Part shown: piece by piece, positions 1 through 12,500 of the stretch
How positions within the stretch are numbered: the stretch's first letter is position 1
How the letters are laid out: each line of letters begins with the position of its first letter
Source: Microbotryomycetes sp. JL201
Taxonomy: Eukaryota; Basidiomycota; Microbotryomycetes
Direction: 5' to 3'
Length of the DNA: 64,000 nt
NCBI GenBank assembly: GCA_033819885.1
Contig: JAQYUZ010000006.1
Span: 124,001 to 188,000, forward strand
Translations under genes and position numbers: made by a program
Notes under the pieces: model-generated
Seen by the model: the letters and a program-made list of their open reading frames with translations, nothing else
What the model was told of the DNA's origin: nothing
The model's database searches: none

Positions 1-2607
1 CTGGTCCTGCTGCATCTTCATCGCCATCTCTTCATCCAGCCTTTCCCGCTCGCGCTGCCTCTCTTGTTCTTCCCGCATCAAAGCTTCAACTTGCAGTCGA
101 TCTTGTTCTTCTTTCGCAACCCGCTCAAGTGCAACTCGCTCTTCATGCTCGGCCTGCAGCTGTCGAGCGACTTCGAGATCCCGTTCTTCTCGTTCTCGAG
201 CGGCTTGCATTTGTCGTTCTCTCTCTTGTCGCAAGAGCTTTTCATATTCTGGGTGCGATTGCTGCTGACGATGTTCAAGTTCGCCCAATGAACGTGGTCC
301 GGATCCAACTTTGCTCTCATTTGACGAGCTCGATCCGACATTTGACGCGTACCGGGGAGATTCAACAGAGTAAGGAGGCAAGTCGGCGTCGGCCTCAACT
401 TGGGCGTACGCCGAACGAGCATGATTGACCTTTGATCGCTCTTGATCTCCCGTCCCGGTCGATGAGCCGGCAGTCATCATCACAGATGTGCTTTGCGAAG
501 GTACGGTCGAAGCTGAGACAGGTCGAGGCGGAGTGGCAGGGCGGAGACGAGGTGGCGTCGGTGGCGTAGAAGGTCGAGCGGTCTCCTCCTGTCTTTCCGC
601 CGGTGGCCCAGGCCGCGCAGCCACACTCTGGTGCTTCCATGCCTGGTTGTGTGTCGAATGGTGGGCATTCAAATCCTGATCATCTAGTTGAAGTTGGGAG
701 AGCACCCCAGTGACGGCTGGTACTGAAGGTGCAGTCCATGCACGACCCTCGGGCGCCATAAATGGCGCTCTCGGGGTCTCCAAATGTTGAGCATACCCAA
801 ACGGTGCCGGCGAAGAGTGCGCTGGTACAGGTGTGTGTACAGGCAAGTGACCAGGCATCGCGGAGCACGGTTCCAGTGGCGAGCCTGTCCTTCCTGTGTT
901 CAGCCCATTCAGGTCCATTGAGCTTGTCGAAACGTGCCTTGAGCCTTGTTGGCTGGGAACGGGTGAGTTGGAGTAAGATCGAGGCGCTTCGACGAATGCC
1001 GGACCTGTTATTGGCGCCGGCCAGCTCTCGCTCGTTGCCGATGGATCGATAGCCTGGTGCTCGGAGCGCCCGCTATAAACAGAGCCACTCGGAGCATGCT
1101 CAGGCGGGATCGGTCTCTGAACAACGCTGTGTTGAGCTGCAATGACTGCCGGCGTCGTAGCGGGCACCGGCGAGATCGGGCTGGAATAAGCTCTTTGTTG
1201 TGTCGGCGGAGCAGCCAACTTGCTGTTAGCTTGGGGCACATGCGAATCTGAATGTATTTGAATCACAGGGCTGGGCTGAGTGGGCGGGCGCGATAGAGGC
1301 GTTGCTTCAGGTGCGACAAGTTTCTGCTCTTCAGCTGTCGCTCGCTGGAATCGAGCTGGCGCTGGAGATTGTGGCAGTGTAGAAGCAGGACCGACCTCAG
1401 GTGTGTGAATCCTCGGATCCTGTAGAAGCGTCTCGCCGGACGGACCGAGAGGAGAAGGGTGACGGCCAGGCCGAAGCAGGTCAGGGATTGGCAGTCGCTC
1501 CGGGTCCCCCGGAAGCGGGAGTAGCCCCGAGATTGCGCTCTGATGGACAGTTGCAGGCTTCTGTTGATGTTGCTCTGGTATTCGGAACGCTTGTGCTGTC
1601 GTAGAGGACGAATTGATTGCTTGTGGTGGATTCGTGGCAGCCGGCGGGCCAATTTGGCTTATGTGTGGTCGGGGTCGGGGTACAAATCGGCCTGAAGCGT
1701 TGTCTGCAATCTGTGGAAACTTGTGGGCACGCTCGGCATGGTGTTTCGGTTCAAATCTCGAAGGTCGCCTGTGCAGTGGTGTCTAGGTAATGGGCGGAAT
1801 CAGCGGCTGAACCTTTCTTGTTTGGGCAGACTTACCGGTCCCATGAGCGCCTTGTAGTACGTCTGAACAGCTCCAGGTCAGTGGCCGAAGTCAGGCCAAA
1901 GGTATCCGCTTACCATCTCAAGGTACACTTCGCCCTGGAAATTGCCATTCTTCTTGATAGTGACATAATCTGTTCATGCGTGTTCGAGTCTCAGCTCTTG
2001 AGCAAATCCTACTGCGTACGGCCTCACCATCAAAGTCGTATCTATTCTCATCCGCTTCGCTCTGTTGCCACTTGCCCTTGGTCTGGACGTACACGGATCC
2101 TTCTCCGACGATGGAATCTTGTTCAGCTGAAGAAGAAGAAGAATCCGTGCGTTTGCGTTTGACAATGATCCGAAGTATCGGCGATGGAGTTGTGTCCGTC
2201 TGAACGAGCTCAAAGACGGTCAAGCGGCCCTCGTGATCCCATACTGCCTCTGTACGGTTAAAAGTCTGATATGAGACACGGCAAAGCGCGTGCACAGAGC
2301 TGAGCTGACCGTGGTGCTGCGCAGCGGCCGAATCGATGTCCGTGCTTCCTCCGGTCGAATTGGAGAGAGAGTACTCGCAGTAAGGTGCTAGTTTGTGCTA
2401 TACGATGGCTCGAATCAGCTCGAGGTGACTGCTTGAACGCACAGCTCGGTACGCACGGGGTTGGCATCGGTCAATGTTGCTGCGGATGTACAGGAAATGT
2501 CAGGGTCAGCCCGTGAGACAAGCACGTTGAGAATGTGTTTTTTCACCTCTTGCCACTACGACGACGAGCTTGCCGACCTCTTGCTTGCGCGGTCCCGGTG
2601 TCGTCAT
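1..2607 (-). CDS. C2-domain protein with proline-rich and coiled-coil C-terminus (Inn1/Fic1-like), partial
   Basis: The reading frame starts at the ATG at 2607 (MTTPGPRKQEVGKLVVVV) and runs off the left edge. The N-terminus is a C2 domain spread over several small exons. It has the opening beta strand, a PYCEYSL strand, a long VWDHEGRLTVFEL segment and the closing strand GNFQGEVYLEM just before YYKALMGP. From about 1770 down to 1 there is one long exon: first proline/glutamine-rich disorder (RRPSRFEPK onwards), then a highly charged Glu/Arg coiled coil at the window edge. C2 plus the GEVYLEM ending resembles fungal ingression-type C2 proteins, which act in septum formation at the division site; that assignment is inferred from the domain only. 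The junction between the second and third exons (about 2400-2455) did not resolve to a clean frame. The C-terminus lies outside the window. Confidence 0.7.
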
Positions 2608-2927
2608 GCGACAGGCAGGACGGCGTTGGAGCACAACCGGCGGCGGTGCCGAAGCCGAAAGTATGATCGTTTGCTCGCCATCACTTGTGAATTGTCGGCA
2701 CAACTGACAAGTTGCAACGCCACGTTCATTCAACGAAATTGCACGAGACCACTTGCGCAACTGGTTGATATTACGCGAAGCTCTCCCTGTCTCTTCCATT
2801 GCGCTAGCTTGTTGCTCGTCCCACCCTTTGTACCCTGATTTCATTGCCTACCGATCCCTCTTGGCTCGTCTGCTCCGACGATACCGATACAAGTTACAAC
2901 ATGACGTGCCTTACTGTTCCAAATGTT
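2608..2927. other. Intergenic gap
   Basis: This holds the upstream region of the C2-domain gene (reading left from 2607) and the 3' side of the acidic hypothetical gene that ends at 2928. Both genes are on the minus strand. I saw no RNA gene, repeat or clear motif here. Confidence 0.5.
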
Positions 2928-4002
2928 TTACTGCTCAGAACCTAGCTCTGCCAGGGTTTGTAGCGTCGACGCGAATACTTTGTGTGCCTCTGCTCTGATA
3001 TTGATATCTTCTTCGTTGTCAACATCGTCATCAGCCCCAAACTCGGCGTCAGGGTCAAAGCCGCGACTGTGCAATGCTGGTGCATCGTCTGACGAAAACG
3101 CCGTCGGAACTGCATGAAAATGCACGTCAAACGTGTGCGGCGCGTCCATGCGAGCACTTGCTCCTGTTGCATCAACGCTCGTTGGCGATGCGACGTCGAC
3201 CTCTTCAAATTCGTCTTCGTCGTCGTCGTCGTTATTGGCCGACGCCTCCGTTTCGGTGTCGTCTTCTTCACCATCTCTGATGAGAGAAGGCGTTTGCTGT
3301 CCTTCAGATTCTTCGATTGCCATATCTCTTACTTCCTCGCCACCTTCCTCCCCGTTCGTCATTGGTGCTTCATCTGGCATGAACCTCGGTTCGATAATTT
3401 GTCCGCGAGGGTTATACTCCTTCCTGCCGTCGTCAGTCGACGGTAGACCGAGTGCGACGGCCAATGTGTTTCTGACTTCGCTGACGATGGAGCTCACGCG
3501 AGCTCGTTCTGTCCAAGTTGAGGTAGTTGTCCACGTAGACGTGCGGCCGTCAATCTCGTTATCTATTGCTCTACTGTTGTCCCAATCTTGTCCTCTAAGT
3601 ACAGCTGTCCATCCTTTGTCGAACAGCCTCAGCGTGCGCCACAAGGCGTTGATAGAAGACTCGTGCAACTCGTACGCGCTTAGTGCGTCAGGCAAGTGAC
3701 CTGTCAGCGTCAATAGGTACGCTGTTCTGAGAGAGTTGCTCGGTGGTGACGCGGGTATCTGCAATACAAACTGCAGCAATGGCGTCACCTGCGCGCGCAC
3801 GTGACACATTTCAAGTGTCAGCAGCGTTCATCAGAGATTAGCGTAGGCGCCAACTGACAGCTTCCAAGTACTTGTTGATGTTGGGCAATGTTGTCGTGGA
3901 CGTTGTGCGCGTCTCAAAGTTGCGAAAGAGTGAAGTGAGCTGATCGTCCAGGTACAGCTGTACGCGCTGCTCTTGCTTGTCCGACAAGGGTGCACGGCCC
4001 AT
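2928..4002 (-). CDS. Acidic hypothetical protein, 334 aa
   Basis: Two exons, 4002-3859 and 3788-2928, join in frame across a 70-nt intron and give 334 residues. The start MGRAPLSDKQEQ was chosen because it opens a well-formed helical segment (YLDDQLTSLFRNF) that continues smoothly across the splice into LEAVTPLLQFVLQIP. Residues 1 to about 130 look folded and helical, with a conserved-looking stretch LPDALSAYELHESS followed by RLFDKGWTAVLRGQDW. The C-terminal half is disordered and very acidic, with Asp/Glu runs around residues 200-245, and ends in a short helix. I do not recognise the family and assign no function. The start lies 125 bp from that of RPA34 on the other strand, so the two probably share a promoter region. 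Confidence 0.7.
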
Positions 4003-4127
4003 GTGGTCGTTCCTTTGCGGGTTCGAGTCTGTAGCGAGCGTGAGACGTCGACGGGCTCGGAAGATTCAAAGTCGCGCCGAGCTCGTCGCGGATTCGCAGC
4101 TTTCGCCAAAGCACACGCCCGTCCGAC

Positions 4128-5392
4128 ATGGCCAAGCGCCAAGTCGCCGTCCTGAAAGAGCCTTCTCCCGCGCCGTCAGATGCCTCATCTGCTTCCTCGT
4201 CGTCGTCGTCCTCCGCAAGCTCGAGCGGCTCAAAATCCAACGCGCCGTCGTCCGACAGAGACGCCAGCTCTGCCTCGCCGTCCCCGGCACAGCAGCAACA
4301 ATCTCGCTCAAGAGAAGACGTCACACTCGACTCGCTGTACGTCAACGTCATTCTGCTGTCACTCGCTCGCTCGGCGCGAGAAACCACCAAAATCGAATCT
4401 CCAAACTTCCTTCGAGAAAAGCTGACTGACGCCCGATCTATGTAGCAAATACAAGCCTCCGAAGGGATTCAAACTGGTCCAGACGAAATCAGACAAGAGC
4501 CCAGTCGACTGGACCGACATTCAGTCCAACCCGGACCTCGAGCTGTGGGCCGTTCGAGTTCCCGACAATGTGAGAAAAGTTTCACGTGGCAAGACCAGGG
4601 AACACATCCTGACCTGATACACTTTCACTTCTGAACAGGTCAAGGTCAGCACCTTGGACGGTCTCGTGCTCAAAGTTCCAGACTCGTCGTCTTCGGCCGA
4701 GCCTTTGATCACATTCAAGCCTGGCAAGTCTTCGACAGAGTACGACGTTCTCCTTGCAGACAGGACCGCTTCCAAGTCTCTCGGGAAAAGAAAGCGTGAA
4801 GATACTGCCGGCGCAACGGACGACAATGCCGCCACTGCCATAAATGGAGGTTCAGAGATGCAGTCATTCGTTGCCTTGCTGCCGAAGCACAGTGCTGGTG
4901 ACAAATTGTATCAAGGCAAGTTGTTTCGCCTTTGCTGTGTCTTGTTCGCCCCCGCTCACTTTTCAGAGGTTGGCAGCTCCTCGAGCCATTGTCAAATCGC
5001 TCGTGGTTACTCGTCACTTGCCAATCAACATTGCATCGAAACGTGCATCGTCATCGTTGATTGCTTCTCAACCTTCGCCTGTGCCTGGCGCCATTCTGAC
5101 TGCCGATGAACTGTTGCTACCCAATGTTGTAGCCGAAAAGCGAATCGTCAGAGAACAACCCGCCGGACTGAAGATGAGGGCAAGCATGCCCGGATTGAGC
5201 TCAAAGGCCAATGTGTCCAACTTGCAGGAGACGACGACTATGGATGTGGACGAGCGGCCTCTGTCACCAAAGAAGCACAAGCGCGAGGAAAAGGTTGATG
5301 CTGAGGCCGACGCAGACAGCAAGAAGCAAAAGAAAGACAAGAAAGACAAGAAGGAAAAGAAGGACAAGAAGGATAAGAAGCGCAAAGAATGA
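4128..5392 (+). CDS. RPA34: DNA-directed RNA polymerase I subunit RPA34
   Basis: Four exons (4128-4336, 4446-4569, 4639-4907, 4969-5392) give 341 residues in frame. The family domain starts after a serine-rich leader with KYKPPKGFKLV and continues through DIQSNPDLELWAVRVPDNV and VSTLDGLVLKVP, the beta-rich dimerisation core that pairs with RPA49. In Pol I this heterodimer works like TFIIF: it stabilises open complexes and aids RNA cleavage and elongation in the nucleolus. The later part has the LAAPRAIVKSLVV segment, and the tail is a lysine/aspartate repeat (KKDKKDKK type) of about 30 residues, as in other RPA34 proteins. Exon 3 to exon 4 uses the acceptor at 4968, which restores phase; the AG two bases earlier would not. 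The gene is divergent from the acidic hypothetical gene. Confidence 0.85.
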
Positions 5393-5569
5393 GTACTAGA
5401 AGGGATAAAGACTTGCTGCGAGAGCAAGGCTCGCACTGGCCATGTTGTACAATTTCGTTCGCATTTATATAGAGTTCCGTTGTAACTTTCGGATCTGTTT
5501 TGATAAGAAAGTCGTGGTGCAAGCCCTCGTTTGCTTCTTCTTCCTGTGTTCATTTCGCAGCCACATGGC

Positions 5570-8500
5570 ATGACTGCCGGCGACGAGTTCGATGCGCTGC
5601 TCAATAGTGATGGATTCGACCAGGCTGTGCTCGCCGTGGAAGACAAGGATGCCGTCTTCAGGGGACGTCATTCAACCTCGGACGAGCAGCAGCGATCACG
5701 CCCACTGAAGCGGCCTGCACCTGACAACAAGGACGATGTGAAAGAGTACGACAGCGACGAAGCCTATTACGAGGGCGACGATGGCGCATTTGATGTGACA
5801 GGCTTTGGCGAGGGAGGCGAGTCGTGCGCTGCGAGGCCGTGGACGGGCCGCTGACCTTTAAGTTTGCAGGCAAATACCTCGCCAACAAGCGCAAGAAGCT
5901 AACCAAGCAGATCGACGCACTTGTGCGACATGAGCAACGCGAGACGGGCATCAGCTTTCCTCAAATCTTTGGCGGCATGGCTGTGTACGTCAACGGTCTG
6001 ACGCCGGGCATCCCTCTCAACTCGCTCTATAAAATGATGAGGGAACGAGGCGCGACGATCGTCCAATACCTCGATCGGAAATCAATGGTCACGCACATTC
6101 TCGCTCACGAGCTGACCCCGTCAAAGATGATCGAGCTCAGAGAGTACAAGGTTGCGCACCCACAGTGGATAATCGATTCCGTTGAAGCCGGAAAGCTGCT
6201 TAATTGGCGCACGTATTCCGTACATGCGGCGCATGCTCAAGACGATTCGTTAGCGTACGACGATGTGGCGGCAAGGAGGGGAGCCCAAGTTGCAGGCAAC
6301 AATTTGTTCAGCATGGGTATCGGACGCCCTCAGTCACCGGTCAAGCCTCCACCCAAGACTGAGGCACCCGCACCGGCAAGACGCGTCGTCAAGGTAGTGC
6401 CTGGTGGCAAGGCAAAAGCGCACGACAGTGAGACAGTCACGAGATCCCCCACTCGACCGAACAATACAGAGACGGTAGAGTCTCTCGCAGAGCGCGGCGT
6501 CCGGCTCGCACAAGCCGCTTTGAACGCACAGCAGCAGCAGAAATCTGCAAAAGGCATTGCCAACTTTTTTCAGCCCCGCCGTGCTGTAACGACCACGACA
6601 TCGTCTAACGCGACTGACGAAGAGCAAGAATCCCCGCCAGAAGACCCGCCGTCAAGTCCGCCCACATCGCCTATGAAACCAACCTCGCCTGCAAAACGGA
6701 AATCCGATCCGGATAGTCACGGCCCGACAACAGATTTTGCCGGTCCGGCGACAGAGCAGACTCGTTCTTATCTACCGACACGGTCCAAGTCTGCACGAAC
6801 GCGATCGCTACTGGACGACGCAGATTGGATGGCGAAACACACTTCTGCCTCTGAAGACTTTCTCGAGGGCTACTTTCAGCAGTCTCGACTCCACCACATT
6901 AGCACATGGAAGGAAGAATTGAAAGCGTTGGTCGCTTCGCTACAACCGAGCGCTTCCTCCTTGCCTGCGCGCAAGAAGAAGCTTTCGGGGACAGCCGCAG
7001 ATGGGCGAACTATTTTCCATGTCGACTTTGACTGCTTTTTCGTTAGTGCCGGCTTGACCACCAGGCCACATTTGAAGGGGAAAGCGGTTGCTGTGTGTCA
7101 TGCCAAGAACAGCGAGGATGCGGCTTCGAGCACAAGCGAAATTGCAAGTTGTTCATACGAGGCAAGGGCGAAGGGCGTCAAAGCCGGGATCAGGTGAGAC
7201 TTTAGTGTAGTTTTGCGCAGAGGCCAAACTGATCAATGGTCAACAGCCTGGGAAGAGCTCGAGAGCTGTGTCCAGAAATCAAAACAATTCCGTTCGAGTT
7301 TGACGTCTATCGAAGGTGAGACGGCTACAGATCACGCACGATCTTCGTTACTGACGTACGCAACGGGAACAGCATTGCATCCAAATTCTATTCCATCTTA
7401 CTCGAGCACGCGAGCGTGCTACAAGCCGTCTCAGTCGACGAAGTTTTGATGGAGGTTAAATTGCCTAACGACTTGGCAAGCTCGTCTCAGGATCCTGCAC
7501 TCGATTTCGCACAGCGTTTACGCGATGTAATCAGGCAGGCGACAGATTGCGAGGCTTCAATCGGCATCGGTCACAACATTTTGTTGGCTCGTCTCGCGAG
7601 TCGGCAAGCGAAACCGGCCAACGCTTTCCACCTGAAGCCGGAGCAAGTGGCCGACTTTGTGGCGCCACTGAGTGTAGACTCACTGCCTGGGATCGGCTAC
7701 AGTATGCGTCATCGCCTTGAAGACGACCTTGGCGTCAAAACGGTGGGAGACCTGGTCAAAATTAAACATTCAGATCTCGCTCGTGTTCTAGGCGAGCAGA
7801 ATGCTAGAAAATTTGCCGCCTTTGCAAGAGGTATCGACGATCGTGAGCTCGAAGTTGGCAAAGCTCGTCAATCGGTGTCTGCCGAAGTCAATTACGGCAT
7901 CCGATTTGAAAAAGTTGAAGAGGTTGAGAGGTTCGTCAGAGCCCTGGGCGTTGAGACTGCAAAGCGAGTCAAGCAAGAAAGGTGTTTGGCTCGACAGATG
8001 ACGCTGAAGGTGATGCAACGCCATCCTGAAGCGCCTGTTGACACGCCCAAGTTTCTGGGTCACGGTTGGTGCAACACTTTCAATCAATCGTCGACAATCG
8101 CTGGGCCTGGGGGCAAGGCCACGGATGACGGTGCTGTAATCGGCAACGTTGCTTGGACGTTGATGAAGAAGCTCAACATTCCTCCGAAAGAGCTAAGAGG
8201 GATCGGCATCCAATTGTCCAAGCTCGAGAGGGAAGGTCAATCTGTTGACGCCGTGCGCGAGAAGGGCCAGTCAAAGCTATCGTTTGGTGCCGCTGCGCCC
8301 CAAGCTCCTCCCCCGCCTGCAGAAGACAATCGCTTTCCGACGGTGGACGACGAAGTAGAAGACCGAATGCCAAGCTCGGATTCGGTCATGGTTGAGCTGG
8401 ACGCACGGAATGGCGCTCGACAGTCGACCTCACGACTGCAGCAAGAGCCCTCGGTCCTTGTCCTCAGCGATTCTGACGGTAGCTCCACGCCGACTTCCCC

Positions 8501-9512
8501 GCCGAGGAAACCCGTTACGCGAGCCTCTACTCGTGCCGCCGAGAACAAAAAAGCGGGAGTTCGTGCCGAGTCTCCCTACGTCCCATCAATGTTTCAGCCA
8601 CGCAAACGAGCTGCGCCTCCGGTGCCCCCGACTACGTCCCAGGTGTCTGACTCTGAATTAGTGCACTATGGTATTGATCCAGACGTTTTTCGATCGCTGC
8701 CGCCCGATCTGCGGTCCGATCAACTCGCAGTCGCTCGCAAGACGAAATTTGCGCCAGCGAGGAAGATGCACGACAAGAAAGGACAACCTCGGCTTCAAGG
8801 TCAAGTGTCTAAACCAAACTTGGCGACCGAAGCCAGCATTGACAGGAAAGGCAAAGGCAAAGCTCTCGAGGCCGACCCTTCCGTACTCGTGATCTCTTCT
8901 TCAATCGAAGTCTGCGAGGATGACGCGGCCGAGACGAAACTTGACCGCGCGTTGCCAAAGACTTTGACGGACGACGAGCTCGAGATGCTCGGTTGGGACA
9001 AGTCTGTCTACCGTGAACTATCGCCCGAAGAACAAAAGCAATTGGCTACAGACCACAAGCGACAGCTCGAGTCTATCAAATCTCGCACAATCACGAATGA
9101 CAGACACAAACTCGGTCGCAGACGAGTACTCAAACCGAGACGCGCCAATTTGCCCAAAATCAGACTCGTCAAACCTTTGAGGTTCTCTGGTCAAGAGTCT
9201 GTAGAATGTCAAAGGGAAGTAATCGAGCATTGGATCGACGAGTACAGACTCACAGGACCGAAAGCGAGAGATTTAGACAAGTTTGCAACGTTTTTGGAAA
9301 AAGTCGTCACTGAAACGTCAAAGGGCAGAGATTTGGACAGAGTGAAAGGGTTGTTGGATTGGTGGAAGTACTTGATCGAGACAGAATTCGGAAGGTTGGG
9401 CAAGGAGCAGGCAGAAGCAGGCAAAGTATGGTGGGACGCACACGCGAGGACGAAAGAGAGAGTCGTGAGCGCCGTTTTGCGGATCTACAATTCGACTTTG
9501 AACGTGTTGTAG
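5570..9512 (+). CDS. REV1: DNA repair protein REV1 (Y-family translesion polymerase)
   Basis: Exons 5570-5816, 5870-7193, 7247-7315 and 7373-9512 give 1259 residues. A BRCT domain lies at about residues 112-190 (FGGMAVYVNGL ... HPQWIIDSVEAGKLL). The Y-family catalytic core starts near residue 464 with HVDFDCFFVS (metal-binding Asp). It continues with the YEARAKGVKAGIR finger segment, SVDEVLMEV (second acidic pair, about residue 567), and helix-hairpin-helix and little-finger regions. Two ubiquitin-binding motifs follow, DPDVFRSLPPDL (about 981) and WDKSVYRELSPEEQ (about 1087). The last ~105 residues match the C-terminal domain that binds Rev7 and other TLS polymerases. REV1 inserts dCMP opposite abasic sites and scaffolds polymerase zeta. 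The first intron (5817-5869) needs a GC donor. The acceptor-like sequence just before the ATG suggests a 5' UTR intron. The gene is convergent with beta-mannosidase. Confidence 0.95.
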
Positions 9513-9597
9513 GATTGCAGTAATGTACTATCGTAAATGTTGTTGTCACGAATTTGTGTACGAGACATGCTCGTCACCGAGATCTGCTCACAGATGA

Positions 9598-12500
9598 TCA
9601 GCCCATCGTTTCGCGGGTGCAGACAACAAGCTCACATCTCCAGGTGACTTGGGTACGCGCCGTCAGTCCTCGTGTGGAAATGACTTGCTCGTCGCCAGGC
9701 ATCAGGTCGATTCCGTTGTCGCTCACGAAAGCTTCGGGCTCAAACTTGAGCATCAAACCTTTTACCGGAGCTTGGGCCGATATGCGAACCTCTTGCAACT
9801 TGTGACTGAAGTCAATTTTCAGTCTGGCTGTGTCATTATTGGCAAACTGAAGGAATTTCAGTCTGAATATTATCGATCGGTCAGTTGCTTGGGTGTCAAT
9901 ACAGAGCATGTTACTGTTCAGGATGCTCACGGTTCTGGCCAGGATACAAAGCGCGCGAGAATTGAGCCGTTTGCGCCCAAAATCCTAACTTCAACGCAGT
10001 GCGGCATGTTGTGCGATGTGATCCATGCATCGAGTGTTGGACAGTGCATCTGCGTCGCTCGATTCGCGCAAAGTCTCGTCTTGACTCGTTCTGTCCAAGA
10101 TTCTCGTCCACTCTCTATCTCAAAACACCGAATGCACACTGTCACGTTCAGGTCGTGCAGAAGCGAGCTCAAGAGCCAAATCTCGATGCTTGTGCGCGAG
10201 ACGGAGTGCGCTTGCGAGAACCGATTGGGGTAAACTGTGTGTTGATGACGCTGAATGCTGATCGAGATCGGTGCCATCGCTCGTTTGATAGCATAGTACT
10301 GTACGGATAAGTGTCAATCCATACTACCCTTTCCCTCTGACAATTGCTTCCACACGGTCACTCACGGCAGCTTTTGGTCTCATGTGGTAGTCAACAATAG
10401 CCCACGACGAGCAAGGCCACTGCACGTACGCACACGTCAGACTGGGTATAGTCATTGTGTGACGGTGCGTACCACGTCATTGAGCTGCCACACGAGCGCT
10501 CCGGCGGTCAATGCTTGTCCCGACCCTCTGAAGCGCGCTCGCCACACCCGGAATGCGCTCGACACCGCTTCTGCCTGTATGAGCTGACTCGAAAAGACGC
10601 TGAAGTAATGAGGTAGGTGAGGTAAGCGAGGTAAGTGAGGTAGGTGAGGTAAGTGAGGTAAGTGAGTTAAGTGAGCGTTCCGTCCACCTTTTCGTACTCC
10701 TCGCGATACGACCCTAGCTCACTAATCTGCCATGTCAAAATCGTAACGGATGTTCTCAGTGAGATATAGCGCAAGACGTCTCTCGAAGCCCGCGGCTTTG
10801 GTATGCGCCGCCATCACACTTGATTGGGGGAATCTGTCCTTCTCGTGAGTAAGAAAACCCTCAATTGTCTTGGTGTCAGGGAGCGACAGCATTCCTGCGC
10901 TCCGTCATAAGTCAGACCTTTTCCGAGATACCTCTCCCATGTACCCCTCACCAAATTCGCTCACAAACCTGCCTGCGAGTTTGTCCCAAGACTGGTACGG
11001 CTCCTGAGAACCGTGCCAAACGTTCCATTGGTGATTGTCACCAACAGTGACGTCGCTCGACGACGTTCCTCCCCAGGGCGAACCAGGATGGTAGTAGATG
11101 TCCGTCAAAGATGCGACGATCTCAGGGAGGACTTTTTCGTATATACGACGCGCCGGGAACTTGTCGCATCGGCCTTGATTTTGCGAGACCGCGCCCTCAG
11201 ACTCGGCTATTTGGTAGCTGCATGACGTCAGAATCAGCACGCCGTTCTCGATCAGACGGATGAGACAAAGGGAAGCTGACTCTTCATTGTTTCCTGCGAA
11301 AATCGCTAGGCATGGATGCGACCTTAGTCGCTTGACATTGTCCTCCGCTTCTCGCCTGAAATTCTCAACAAACGAATCATGCGCTGGATATAGCCCGCAG
11401 GCAAACATAAAGTCCTGCCAGACCAAGATTCCGAGCTCGTCCTGACCGAAAACGACTGGTCAGCGGCGGTGTGCTTCATTCGGCTTTTCCCGCAACGCAC
11501 ACACAGATCGTAGAAATCATCCGACTCATAGATTCCCCCACCCCAAACACGAACCATGTTCATGTTTCCTTCGACCATTAGTTGAAGCCAGTCATGATAT
11601 CTGGTTTTTGTCGCGTTCGTCAAGAAGCTATCGAGCGGGATCCAATTCGCACCCCCTGCAAAGACGGGGACATTGTTGACGTGGAAGCAGAACGACGTGC
11701 CTGGCTCTTCCCCGAGGGCTTCCTGAACCACTCGTATCCGGCGAAAGCCAAATTTTTTAGAAACGGCATGCAGCACTTTGCCGTTCTGCTTCCGCAAGTC
11801 AAACAGCTGACAAATGCGTCAAAACCTGGTCAAGACTTACATGATCTGTGAGGAAGGCTCGCGCCGTGTACTGAGGCTGAGCACCCATGCCGGAAGGCCA
11901 CCACAATTGAAATTCTTCGGGGTTCAGCCTGATCGTGTGCGATGAACAACCGGCCTCGATGGTGACCTTCCGTAGAACCTTATCATCTGGTCCAACGACA
12001 GACACGTGCACGCTGCTGACCCCCGTCCGCTCGACGTTGAGGATTAAGTCAGCTGAGAGATCTGCCGCCACTTTTGCAAAAGGATGACTGCAGAGATGTA
12101 ACGAGGGTCATGGGAGAGTTTCCGGTGTCCAGGTTTGGCGGGCGCACATGTTTGTGATCTTGAAGTCATACGCCTCGATGCGGATCGGCCGCCACGGACC
12201 CGCTGATATTGCCTCGTCAGCGCAGCTCGCCACCATGGCTTCTAGACTCGCCTGTCATGAGTATCGGTCCCCAGTCCCACCCATCTGACCAACAACTGTT
12301 AGTGAAAGCTAGCCTGACTTCAAATCGGAGAGATTCACAATTGTACCCAGCCTTGCGAACAAACAGTCTACTTGGGTCCCCATTCCAACATGCGAGCTGA
12401 CGGCCTCTCCCGAGGTACTGCTCTTGCAACATTCGACCACGAACGAACGCCGAATCAAAAACGATATACAACTCGAGCTCGGTCGATTTCTCGACATCTG

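Noticed and set aside
3133-3699. 188-codon plus-strand open frame, serine-rich
   Set aside because: It is the mirror of the Asp/Glu-rich tail of the minus-strand acidic protein; GAN/GAC codons read as Ser/Val codons on the other strand. It has no splice or motif support.
5068-5646. 192-codon minus-strand open frame with Phe/Leu/Ser repeats
   Set aside because: Mirror image of the lysine-rich tail and neighbouring sequence of RPA34; an apparent hydrophobic protein caused by AAG repeats.
9649-10233. 194-codon plus-strand open frame downstream of REV1
   Set aside because: It overlaps the beta-mannosidase C-terminal exons on the other strand, which carry family motifs; this frame has none.
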